Notes under the pieces: generated by a model
The model's database searches: none
The model's input: only the letters and a program-made list of their open reading frames with translations
Told to the model about the DNA's origin: nothing
Shown: positions 17,701 through 25,843 of the stretch, one piece after another
Layout of the letters: every line of letters begins with the position of its first letter
How positions within the stretch are numbered: the stretch's first letter is position 1
Assembly: GCF_004000825.1 (NCBI RefSeq)
Contig: NZ_BILZ01000001.1
Location: 310,001 to 374,000 of the forward strand
DNA: 64,000 nt
Source of the DNA: Paenibacillus kobensis NBRC 15729
Lineage (GTDB): Bacteria > Bacillota > Bacilli > Paenibacillales > Paenibacillaceae
Reading direction: 5' to 3'
Made by a program: the position numbers and the translations under genes

Positions 17701-19646
17701 AAGTTGACGGGCATCCGTCTCTGTTCATCTTCGGCATGCTCGAAGCTCCGCTAGGCGGACCACCGTATTTCTTCATCGAAGGGCTCGCGGCCGGCTTCGG
17801 ATATAACAGCAGCCTGAACTTGCCGCCCGTTACCGGACTGTCCAATTTCTCGATGATTAAGGCTGTTATGCCGGGTAAAAGCTCGATCAAACCGACAGAC
17901 GATCCGAGCACAGTGCTTCGTCAAATGGGCACTGACATTCAGCCGCAATATGGCGAGTACTGGCTTGCCGCCGGCATACGGTTCAGCACGTTCGAGCAGC
18001 TTCGGTCCTTTGCTCTCGTTACGGCCGAGTTCGGCCAGAAGCTGGAGATCGCGCTGCTGGGCGTCTCGCAATTGACCGTACCTTCTCTCGCGCCTAATCC
18101 AATCGTTTATTGCGAGCTGGGACTAGAAGCGTCCATCGATCCGGCAGGCGGCGTCTTCGCCGTCGATGCCAGTCTGCAGCCTGGATCGTATGTGCTGTCC
18201 AACCAGTGTAAAATAACCGGCGGATTCGCGATGCGTGTATGGTTCGGCGGCGACCATAAGGATGATTTTGTCGTAACGTTAGGCGGCTATCACCCTCACT
18301 TTGACGTACCGCTTCATTATCCGAAGCCAGCCCGGCTCAGCCTGACTTGGCAAATATCCGACAACATGGGGATTAAAGGCTCCGTCTATTTCGCGCTTAC
18401 CTCCACGGCGGTTATGGCTGGAGGATCGCTCGAAGCCGTGTGGCAAAGCGGAGATATTCGAGCATGGTTCAATGCGATGGCTGATTTCTTGCTGTATTGG
18501 AAGCCGTTCCGATATGAAGCGGACATCCGTGTCCAGATCGGCGTCTCGGTCAAGCTGAAGCTGCTAGTGACGACAGTGACGGTGACGGTTCATGCGGGCG
18601 TCGACCTCACTCTGCATGGGCCGGATTTCGGAGGCGCGGCGCGGATCGACTTATCCATCGTATCCTTTACGATTCGATTCGGGGCGGACAAGCCGAAGGT
18701 GAATCCGATTTCTTGGAGCGAGTTCAAGTCTACCTTCCTCCCGCCTCCGGACACGAAGAACGGCCGAAGCAAGCTTACTGCGCTTGCAGCAACGGCGCCC
18801 TCTTCTCATGAAGGTCTGTTAGGCGACGATCCCGGAACGATTATTCCGACGGACAGTCTCGTTTCGATTAAACCAGCAGCAGGAATGCTGAAAGATTTGA
18901 CGCGCACGCCCGGTTACGAAGGTGATTTAAGCTGGGTCGTCTCTCCCGAGAAACTCGTTCTGACAACGGCGACGACAATACCTGCCAAGACCGCTTTCTT
19001 TAACGGTACAGCTGTAGAAGCTAACTCGCCGAATCCATGGGCATCTGACTTCGGCGTCGTGCCTGCTGCTGCAGCAAACAGCAATCTGTCGACCGCCCAT
19101 CGCATCGCGTTCAGCAAGCTGGATCCGTCAACCGGCACTTATAAGCCATACGGAGGCGTCAATTTGTCGCCGCAGCTGCGCAATGTACCGGGTTCTCTAT
19201 GGGCTTATACAGGCCATAACAAGCCAGGGCTCGGCGACCCGGCTACTGTGGAGGACGCGCTGGTCGGCTTTACGATCGTACCACGGACAGCTGATCCGGA
19301 CGTCACATGCGATGTAGATATGGAGAAACTCCTCTATGCGCACGGAAGTCCGGACAAACATTACGAATGGCCGGAATCGGCGGAAACAGCGAATCCGTAC
19401 AATCCGGTTGTCTCGGATAATGGATCCGTCTTGACTTACATTACCGGCGGGCAGCCGATCGTAAACCGGCATTTCGTCTTATCCGGCATGCTTGATGAAG
19501 GTGCTGCAGCGCGGCGGTCGGATACAATCGCAGCTATGCAGGCAAGAGGAATGAAGGTCGACGGGAACGTCGATTTGCAGCGAATGGGCACCGATACGAT
19601 GCTCTCGGATTGGCCGCTTATTCGTCCATTGGGAGGAACGTCATGA
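14766..19646 (+). CDS. Giant beta-rich protein with a DUF6603-type region
   Basis: A 1626-aa protein; ATG at 14766, five bases after the previous stop, with only a weak site (AGGTAG), so it is probably translationally coupled. It is built almost entirely of repeated amphipathic beta strands of alternating 'xLxLxG' type. Residues about 885-1310 match what I remember of the DUF6603 family: SLGPFRLGLLGLGAGSPL, GQYGKVDGHPSLFIFG, APLGGPPYFFIEGLAAGFGY and LNLPPVTGLSNF. DUF6603 proteins have no established function. Long arrays of amphipathic strands could form a groove, solenoid or barrel (inference). There is no signal peptide or membrane helix. The last codons overlap the next gene in an ATGA. 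Confidence 0.8.
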   Translation: MNTTLLNELHARLPQTPGFDLALSPEALQSDIITSGWTSVFGTDTLRLAGANVQPVDPSGNWFIINGTTAVLGMSELHIAITFFVSHDASAPNADTVHCLIEPANLPDSWNIAAGYPELPDYINYSPDQIALGQQESFFKQIDFRQMKLIYSSYDFYAADQSNKLSPPARFTTSLGEPRELLGALLRQGTNFNAQVTLEGDFWSALEQFLPGLNEIGVYGNIAASGDLGLVLRIGHSFQNAQTGAFPEVELLSRPRISASLRQLILVTGLGAASDIGPGMGIYVRLGGDEIALDLGIELPVGSSNVTLIGQFEDGKAITLDEIEKAFGMSDLVSHLPDDLHFFGELGLQFVRATISLSPIGLTDLSVGIGTEYPWTVVDELIYLQPTLTFHASYADGQAAVGLELDGAWQVGTSTIDMYASTVTGEVGAQLAIGETLEIGEMFEELFPGMEVPDIEVRDLELAGNYKTKTIEFEVEVGSDWTFDVGGKPIGLTDLRITAEYDGSSADGEDTASFTGSVIGTLTVAGYTAEVDVELGEQLSIEINLPEVPVSDLVNEFFQVVHLPYQMPAFTLEDFDVRLVPKTGEFNISGGSKDEIDIVHGFGFTLSHFEVQRDAARNQSASIDLILKLGSESVACSAAYHVEQNEITPGTGGSGSQAPVKEWVFKLSMEGESVPVGHLLSSLQGMVGLDYPLPVDDINLRDLYLSFNLGADSRYFVLSGAVFNGDTEWGKCSLIAQKQDTPAKPAASWDFAFSVQIDLNIGLADLPIVGSQLASVTPMKLHAVQFTAASRDYTADEVGKLLQLLPPSAVKPAAQPIGKSPVFQALLETGGTDVAMAVPFKTTNDPNQPAPPVIPPDPVTNFRPAPPTDQTKWFPVNKSFSAVALERVGLRFSGGKLILLLDGSVSLGPFRLGLLGLGAGSPLSKFEPSFNLDGLNIGYQTPELTIDGGFLRIDPDTYAGQVQLQAAAFGITAFGQYGKVDGHPSLFIFGMLEAPLGGPPYFFIEGLAAGFGYNSSLNLPPVTGLSNFSMIKAVMPGKSSIKPTDDPSTVLRQMGTDIQPQYGEYWLAAGIRFSTFEQLRSFALVTAEFGQKLEIALLGVSQLTVPSLAPNPIVYCELGLEASIDPAGGVFAVDASLQPGSYVLSNQCKITGGFAMRVWFGGDHKDDFVVTLGGYHPHFDVPLHYPKPARLSLTWQISDNMGIKGSVYFALTSTAVMAGGSLEAVWQSGDIRAWFNAMADFLLYWKPFRYEADIRVQIGVSVKLKLLVTTVTVTVHAGVDLTLHGPDFGGAARIDLSIVSFTIRFGADKPKVNPISWSEFKSTFLPPPDTKNGRSKLTALAATAPSSHEGLLGDDPGTIIPTDSLVSIKPAAGMLKDLTRTPGYEGDLSWVVSPEKLVLTTATTIPAKTAFFNGTAVEANSPNPWASDFGVVPAAAANSNLSTAHRIAFSKLDPSTGTYKPYGGVNLSPQLRNVPGSLWAYTGHNKPGLGDPATVEDALVGFTIVPRTADPDVTCDVDMEKLLYAHGSPDKHYEWPESAETANPYNPVVSDNGSVLTYITGGQPIVNRHFVLSGMLDEGAAARRSDTIAAMQARGMKVDGNVDLQRMGTDTMLSDWPLIRPLGGTS

Positions 19647-21946
19647 ACAAGGTTACGTTTATCGAGAATCATCTGCCGCCGCTCGAGGCCGGCGAATATC
19701 AAGTGACCGTCGACCAGGAAGTCCGGTTGACCGGCAGAGAGAACGTACACGAGACGTTTCGCAGCACGGCTCGGTTCGCCGTTCTTGGCGAAAGATTCCG
19801 CATCGATCCGGCAGAGATCGATTCTTATTTCCCTCCTGCCGGCGGGCAAGGCGAATATTATAACGTGCTTCCTCACATCGTTCTGTCGCGAAGAACTTTG
19901 CCTTGGGAACGTTCTGTCTATAAAGCAGCCGCAGCTGGCTCGGACCGTCCCGTGTTGTCTTGGCTCGCTCTGCTGCTGTTCGATCACGATGACCCGGCTC
20001 CCGAAGCTGTTGTCGGAACGGCGGGCGATCTGTTGACAGCCGGACTTGGCGGCAAACTTCCAGAGCGGACGTTGTCTTATCCGTTCGCCGAATTGGATTA
20101 CGGCGAAACCGCTGCAGATGCCTGCCGGTACATTGATGTGACTGCTGCCCTGTTCAACACAACAGCCCCGTCGCTCGCTGATTTGCAATGGCTGGCACAT
20201 GCCCGCAAGGTCCGCGGCGATGGGAAAGCGTTGACCGGCGTGCCGATGGCTCCGCTGCCGGCAGAGACCGATTATTCTGTCATCATCGGCAACCGGCTGC
20301 CAGTCGCCGGTCGCAAGTCGACCGTGCATCTCGTATCGCTGGAGGCGCTTGAAGATTATTTGCCTTCGGCTGACGGCACTCCATCAATGAAATGGCCGGA
20401 TACGGCAGACAAAATCCGGCTGCTCACTTTCGCTAGTTGGAGCTTCGACACTGTACGGGAACCGCAGACGTTCGCGACGCTGCTCGAAGGGCTCGATACC
20501 GGCATGCTCTGTCTGCCCGACCGGGGCCATGAATCGGCTGCCAACGAAGCTGAACGTTCAATTGAGGATGCGCTAGGCTGGGGATATACGGCGTTGAACC
20601 ATTCGATGCGCGAGGGCGGGCAATCCGTTTCTTGGTATCGGGGACCTCTCGTTCCTTTCGATATCCCGCGTTGGATCACAACGCCGGTTAACAGCATGGA
20701 TGCGGTTACCATTTACGATCCTGGAACCGGCTTGCTTGACGTCTCCTATGCAAGCGCCTGGTCGCTCGGGAAGCTTATCGCGCTGCAAAGCCGAGATTTC
20801 ACGATGTCGCTCTACGCATGGAAGAATGAGAGCAAGCGCCAATCGATCGCGCTCGCAGAAGCCGCAATCCTGCAGCAGCGTCTGTTGCCGGACATGAACA
20901 TGGTTTCATCCGATGCGGTTATTGACGGCTCCACAGGCGATTCTGCCCTTATCGGCAGCTCAGTTGCTTATTCGGCTGCGGCGAGAATTCGTTCGGCGCA
21001 TGCCGCGAACCGCGCAGCGGTCATCGGGAAGCTAAAGTCAGCACTGCCGCTGGCTGGGAAACCGGTCCCTGAGGCTGCCGGCGAAATTACCCGACCTGCC
21101 GCTAGCATGCTGCTTCGGGCATCGGACTTGCTCGGCAGCGCCGAACAAATCGCTAAGCTGCACGCTAACGAATTCGGCGTGCCGGACGCGGTTGCCGATT
21201 GGATCGCGCGGCTCCGTCTGCTGCACGGCGTGCCGTTCCCGTATCTGGTTCCGGATGAAGCGATGCTGCCTCCGGAGTCGATTCGATTCTTCCGGCTCGA
21301 CTGGAACTGGGTGGACAGCTTAACGGACGGAGCATACAGTCTTGGCCGGACAACGGCAGGCGACATGGTCCATGATGCAGCACGCAGCGGTGCGCTTCAG
21401 CATTACGCTGGCCGCAGCATGAAGCTTGTACGGAGTACACTTGCCAAGGGCCCTGCTCCCTCATCCGCTCCGCAGACGATAACCGGCTTCCTTCTGCGGT
21501 CCGCCGTCGTAACCGGCTGGCCTGGACTTGAAGTGAACGGTTATACGTCTGGCAGCGAAGCGCCGCTTACCGTGCTAAGGTTCGAACGGCTTGCTCCAGG
21601 CGTGCTCCTCTGCTTGTTCGATGGCGTTCTGGACACCGCTGAACTGCATGAACCGCCAGAGGGCCTTCATTTTGGATTGGATGTGCCGGAAGGTCCGCTT
21701 TCTCCAACCCTTTTCTATAAGCAGTTGCGCAGCGCTGCCCAAGATACGGCCGGCGACCCGCTCGATGATAAGGTGCCCGTCACGTACCGGTCGACCGGCA
21801 ATGTCGTACGGATCGCCGATCTTGCGCAAGCGCTTGAAGAGAAAGCAGGCGCTGCTGCTCCTTTCACCTCCGCTGAATTCGCACTTGAGATGGTGGAAGG
21901 CGTCGCTCTCGTTAAATTTGTCGTTCAACAAGGAGGTACAGCATGA
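19643..21946 (+). CDS. Unrecognised 767-aa cluster protein (partner A)
   Basis: The start is ATG at 19643, inside the ATGA that ends the DUF6603 gene and 7 bases after GGGAGG; an upstream in-frame start at 19610 would lie inside the previous gene and lacks a site. Residues about 76-90 (LPHIVLSRRTLPWER) and the WLALLLF segment that follows look like a family signature. The protein is soluble, mixed alpha/beta, without signal peptide, membrane segment or known catalytic motif. It overlaps the next gene by another ATGA, so the three products are likely made in fixed proportion. I do not recognise the family and assign no function. Confidence 0.8.
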   Translation: MNKVTFIENHLPPLEAGEYQVTVDQEVRLTGRENVHETFRSTARFAVLGERFRIDPAEIDSYFPPAGGQGEYYNVLPHIVLSRRTLPWERSVYKAAAAGSDRPVLSWLALLLFDHDDPAPEAVVGTAGDLLTAGLGGKLPERTLSYPFAELDYGETAADACRYIDVTAALFNTTAPSLADLQWLAHARKVRGDGKALTGVPMAPLPAETDYSVIIGNRLPVAGRKSTVHLVSLEALEDYLPSADGTPSMKWPDTADKIRLLTFASWSFDTVREPQTFATLLEGLDTGMLCLPDRGHESAANEAERSIEDALGWGYTALNHSMREGGQSVSWYRGPLVPFDIPRWITTPVNSMDAVTIYDPGTGLLDVSYASAWSLGKLIALQSRDFTMSLYAWKNESKRQSIALAEAAILQQRLLPDMNMVSSDAVIDGSTGDSALIGSSVAYSAAARIRSAHAANRAAVIGKLKSALPLAGKPVPEAAGEITRPAASMLLRASDLLGSAEQIAKLHANEFGVPDAVADWIARLRLLHGVPFPYLVPDEAMLPPESIRFFRLDWNWVDSLTDGAYSLGRTTAGDMVHDAARSGALQHYAGRSMKLVRSTLAKGPAPSSAPQTITGFLLRSAVVTGWPGLEVNGYTSGSEAPLTVLRFERLAPGVLLCLFDGVLDTAELHEPPEGLHFGLDVPEGPLSPTLFYKQLRSAAQDTAGDPLDDKVPVTYRSTGNVVRIADLAQALEEKAGAAAPFTSAEFALEMVEGVALVKFVVQQGGTA

Positions 21947-24900
21947 ATCCGCTAATCGTACCGATGAGCGTAGAGGCGCTATGCATCAACAATCAAACCC
22001 AAGAGACCTTCTTCGGCCCGACAGCCGATTTCGGCGGTCTGTCTGGCGGCAAACCTTACCTAAGCGATTCCGTCGCTGCATTGCCAATGGTCACATTGGA
22101 ACGAGGCATTCATCTGCATTGGGCGCTTCCTGATGCGTTCACGCACGGTATCCGCGATGAAGAGACGGATCGAATCCTCTTCCCTGCTGTGCCGAACCGG
22201 TGGCTCGTCACTCGGATTCATACGACGAATACGAATCCGGACTCCCCTGTGTTGTCCACCCGTTCCTGGGTGGTCGAAAGTGACTTTATGTCCGAATCGG
22301 CATTGCCCGGCTCCGCATTAGTACCGTTTCGCTCGCTGGAAGGCGAATCTTTCTATCGTTCGCTAGGCCGTACCGTTGACTACGATGGTTGGCAAGAAGG
22401 TATCGAAGGCAGCGAGAGCTATTATAATGCGCAGACCGGTCATTCGCTTACCGCTGTCGGGTACGGCGAAGTCACTTTCGCAGCCTATTACCCGAACTGT
22501 CGCAGCGTTTTCGGTTTTTACGATAACCTGACTACGTTGACCGGATATGATCCGGCGAATAACCGGATTGCTTACGTCGTGTCCGGCTGGTTCGCGGAGA
22601 CCGGCGACGATCCGCTGGCATCAGGCAAATTGCCATCCGATCTGAAATGGGCTTATACGGCTGATACAGCGCGAGACCGTACCGTGTGCAGCGGGACGGT
22701 CCAAGGTATCGAATGGGATCCGTACAAGGATTACTTCCCTGCTCGGCCGGAATCGCTAGAAGTCGCTGTCGGGAATAACCGGATGGAATGTCTGTCCGCC
22801 ATGATCGCAGCGCGTCCGGAGATGCAAGGCGATCCGCATGCGGAATTTTGGCTGAATGCCGTCCAGATGGGATTGCTTGAGGGAACGTCCAGCCAACCCG
22901 GCTGGGCGTCAGCAATCGACGCGGCCATGCATGCCGAGTCGTTCGCTTCCCGCCCCGGCGGCAAACGGTGGTCGATACGCGCGAAGGAAGCGATAAGCGG
23001 CCCCGGCGGCATTGCCCTGCCATCCGATCTGAATGCCGTTGGCGACCGGTTGGCGAAGCCGCTGCCTGTCGAGATCGGCAAACAATTGAACAACTTAAAC
23101 TTACTGCAGCAGCAATGGGACCGCAGCTTGGATTCGCTTGGCTCGCTGCGCAAGCAGCTGTTCCATGACTGGTTCCGCTATATGCAGGTTTATTACACGA
23201 CCGATCCAGTTCTATCGACCGAAATACCAGGATTTGACGACCCCGATACTTATAATAAGCTCATCTCGGATATGCGGCATTTCATTCAAGACGAAACCGA
23301 TACTCTAATGAAGCAAAAGCTTGCCGAAGCAGCAGCATTATCCGATAAAGTGACTCAATCGGCTGCTGCACTTCGGAAGGCGCTGGCTGCTATCGACTCT
23401 GATTTGCTATTAGAATCGACGGACGCGCCAAGGTATTGGGAGCCTTCCGATCCGGTCGTTCTGCTTGCAGGCAGTGCTGTCACGCCGCCGGTCCGATATG
23501 GACGAGACGGCTCGTTCAGCCAAGACGGCAACCTGCCCTGCCGAATCGCAGATCAGATCTTGAACCGCCTTACGCTAACCCGGGACGGTCAATCGGTATC
23601 CGTTGATGGCTCCCGTCTCCTTACCGGCGTTACGTTCGACCGGACGCCTATGCCAGACGCGATTGCCGCTCTCGTGTCTGAAGCGATATTGACCGATTCT
23701 GCTCAAGACGGATTGCTTGCTTCCGTGTTAAGCCGCAGTACGTCCGATGCTGGTTGGCCTGCAGTCGACCAGACGGCGCTGCAAGCGGAAATCGCTTCCC
23801 TTCAAGCAGGGCTAAACGAAGGGTCGACCAGCAGCGGAGAGCTTAGTATGGAGGGAACGGCTCCCTGTCCGATTGCATTAACCCGGTTGGAAGGCTCACC
23901 GTGGATACCATTATTCTTGCAATGGTCGATCGATTATTCGCCTGTCCAGCTTATCGGCGCATCGGAACAGAATGGTTCATTCCGAACGAATCTCATTACC
24001 GGTTCGTTCAAGCTGGGCCAGCACGCCGCGGATTGGAGCAGCAATGGAACCTCGTCAACCTTGACGTCCCCTGCGGCGGCACAAAGCTATAGCGGAACCA
24101 TCGCTCTATCCGCAGGGGCCGGCCTCAAGCTGCAAGATCAAATTGCCCGCTACCTGGAACAGCATCCGGATCCCGAACTGGCCGACATTTCGAAGAAACT
24201 GACGGATGCTCCAATGCTTGCGCAGGCGCTCAGCGGTTTTCATCATGCGCTCCGCATGGGCAAGCAATCCATCCAGATGGAAGTGTTCGATCCGATGGCG
24301 GACGATTTCAAAGCGGCTTTCGACGCGAGGGTTGCTGCAGGCGTTCTGGACGAGAACGAGACCGCTCCGCAGCCGATCAACGCTTATAATCCGATCCGTG
24401 CAGGCGCTGCCCGGTTGACGGCGCTTCGGTTAATCGACGCATTCGGCCGTATGCATGAGCTGGATTTAAGTACAGTGCGCATTAGCCAATCATCGAGTCT
24501 AATGCCCCAAGATCCGAAAGACCGGACGGGCGGCGTAATTGAGCTTCCCCCTCGCATCAGCCAGCCTTCGAGGCTGTTGTTCCGCTGGCTTGCTGCCGAA
24601 GATGATCAGATCGAAATGAACGATCACCCGGCTACCTCGCCCCTTTGCGGTTGGCTCGTACCGAATAATTGGGCAAGCTCGCTGGACGTCTACGCCGGCA
24701 GCGGCGATCCGCTGGGATCGCTGGAATTGATCGGCGGCGGCACCGATGTGCGGTGGCGGCCAGCACCGGTGCCGGAGCGGCCAGTCGAGACAGGCGGAGA
24801 CAAAGACGCTCAATCGGCACTTGTTGTGCAGGATATTAAGAATCTGCATCTGCAGCGGCTCGTGCTTGCCCTCTTGCAAGGACCGGGCGGCGCAGCATAT

Positions 24901-25674
24901 TTGACACGGTTGTTAAAGGCGTTCGACCGTTCGCTTAGCATGATACAGCCGACAGGCGGCCAGCGCGACCCTGAGCTTAGCGTGCTGCTGGGCAGGCCGA
25001 TTGCCGTTCTTCGCGCATCACTGAAGCTGGAATTGCAAGGGCTGCCTTCGCCGCATCTGGGCTGGCCATCCTTCTTAAGCGACATTACCCGCGGAGCGGA
25101 CGGTGTCCGGGATACGCGCGGATTTACGAAAGTCCAGTTCGGCGTTCGGCTTGGGGAACCGGAGCAGGCTGACGATAGTATGGTCGGTTATTTCTTCGAG
25201 CGGCAAGGCACAGAATCGGACTTCTACAAGTTCTATTCCACCGGTGCGGCGGAAGGGGATTCCGACATCCTTGCACCATGGGATCATCCGATATTTCTCG
25301 ATTCCGACGATTCCAGCAGCCCACAGTATGTCACCATGCTGTTTGATCCAGCGGGTAAAGTTCATGCGACGTCCGGCATTCTGCCAGTCAAATCGCTGGA
25401 GCTGCCGCCGGAGCAATACCGTGCGGCACTAGCCGCGATGCAGTTCTCATTCGGCTCAGGTCCGCTCATCATCGGTGCCTCGGAGCGCAGACTTCCGCTT
25501 CCGGAAATTAACGGTTACGCATGGTCTTGGCTAGGCGTGCAGAACGGCACTTGGACGGCAGCGGATCTTGTTCAAGGCGCAACGGACCGTGCAGGCGTCG
25601 GCTATTCTCCAGGTAAGATCGAAGAAGGCCGTCTTCGTCTTGGACCTTCAACACCAGTAAGCTCGGATTCGTAA
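21943..25674 (+). CDS. Unrecognised 1243-aa cluster protein (partner B)
   Basis: ATG at 21943 overlaps the previous stop (ATGA) and follows a perfect AAGGAGG. The N-terminus (LERGIHLHWALPDAFTHG at about residues 51-68, then VPNRWLVTRI) looks strongly patterned. A helical, coiled-coil-like stretch at about 380-490 (LNNLNLLQQQWDRSLDSLG; LSDKVTQSAAALRKALAAID) separates two mixed beta regions. It has no signal peptide or transmembrane helix. It is the last member of the tightly linked run. I recognise no fold or motif; its constant pairing with the 767-aa protein by overlap argues for a common complex (inference). Confidence 0.8.
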   Translation: MNPLIVPMSVEALCINNQTQETFFGPTADFGGLSGGKPYLSDSVAALPMVTLERGIHLHWALPDAFTHGIRDEETDRILFPAVPNRWLVTRIHTTNTNPDSPVLSTRSWVVESDFMSESALPGSALVPFRSLEGESFYRSLGRTVDYDGWQEGIEGSESYYNAQTGHSLTAVGYGEVTFAAYYPNCRSVFGFYDNLTTLTGYDPANNRIAYVVSGWFAETGDDPLASGKLPSDLKWAYTADTARDRTVCSGTVQGIEWDPYKDYFPARPESLEVAVGNNRMECLSAMIAARPEMQGDPHAEFWLNAVQMGLLEGTSSQPGWASAIDAAMHAESFASRPGGKRWSIRAKEAISGPGGIALPSDLNAVGDRLAKPLPVEIGKQLNNLNLLQQQWDRSLDSLGSLRKQLFHDWFRYMQVYYTTDPVLSTEIPGFDDPDTYNKLISDMRHFIQDETDTLMKQKLAEAAALSDKVTQSAAALRKALAAIDSDLLLESTDAPRYWEPSDPVVLLAGSAVTPPVRYGRDGSFSQDGNLPCRIADQILNRLTLTRDGQSVSVDGSRLLTGVTFDRTPMPDAIAALVSEAILTDSAQDGLLASVLSRSTSDAGWPAVDQTALQAEIASLQAGLNEGSTSSGELSMEGTAPCPIALTRLEGSPWIPLFLQWSIDYSPVQLIGASEQNGSFRTNLITGSFKLGQHAADWSSNGTSSTLTSPAAAQSYSGTIALSAGAGLKLQDQIARYLEQHPDPELADISKKLTDAPMLAQALSGFHHALRMGKQSIQMEVFDPMADDFKAAFDARVAAGVLDENETAPQPINAYNPIRAGAARLTALRLIDAFGRMHELDLSTVRISQSSSLMPQDPKDRTGGVIELPPRISQPSRLLFRWLAAEDDQIEMNDHPATSPLCGWLVPNNWASSLDVYAGSGDPLGSLELIGGGTDVRWRPAPVPERPVETGGDKDAQSALVVQDIKNLHLQRLVLALLQGPGGAAYLTRLLKAFDRSLSMIQPTGGQRDPELSVLLGRPIAVLRASLKLELQGLPSPHLGWPSFLSDITRGADGVRDTRGFTKVQFGVRLGEPEQADDSMVGYFFERQGTESDFYKFYSTGAAEGDSDILAPWDHPIFLDSDDSSSPQYVTMLFDPAGKVHATSGILPVKSLELPPEQYRAALAAMQFSFGSGPLIIGASERRLPLPEINGYAWSWLGVQNGTWTAADLVQGATDRAGVGYSPGKIEEGRLRLGPSTPVSSDS

Positions 25675-25703
25675 TCGAACCTTCCGGCATCGGCTTCTTC
25701 GCA

Positions 25704-25725
25704 GTTCGGAACCCGTTCGGAACCC
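25704..25725. repeat. Tandem 11-base direct repeat
   Basis: GTTCGGAACCC occurs twice back to back (25704-25714, 25715-25725) in the 169-base gap between the 1243-aa gene and the flavoprotein gene. It could be a binding site for a regulator of the flavoprotein gene, or simple slippage. Confidence 0.4.
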
Positions 25726-25843
25726 GGATGAATGAGCGGTACATGCGGATAATTTTGTCCAACTGTCGACACCAAACGCCATTCCTCGTTACAAGCCTAA
25801 GGTAAACTAGATTTGCTAACAGACTGGTTAGGAGGTGTCGAGG

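Noticed and set aside
3935-25674. Large cluster as a prophage tail or contractile injection system
   Set aside because: No sheath, tube, baseplate, spike, AAA+ ATPase, terminase or portal-like protein could be seen; Ig arrays alone are not evidence for a tail.
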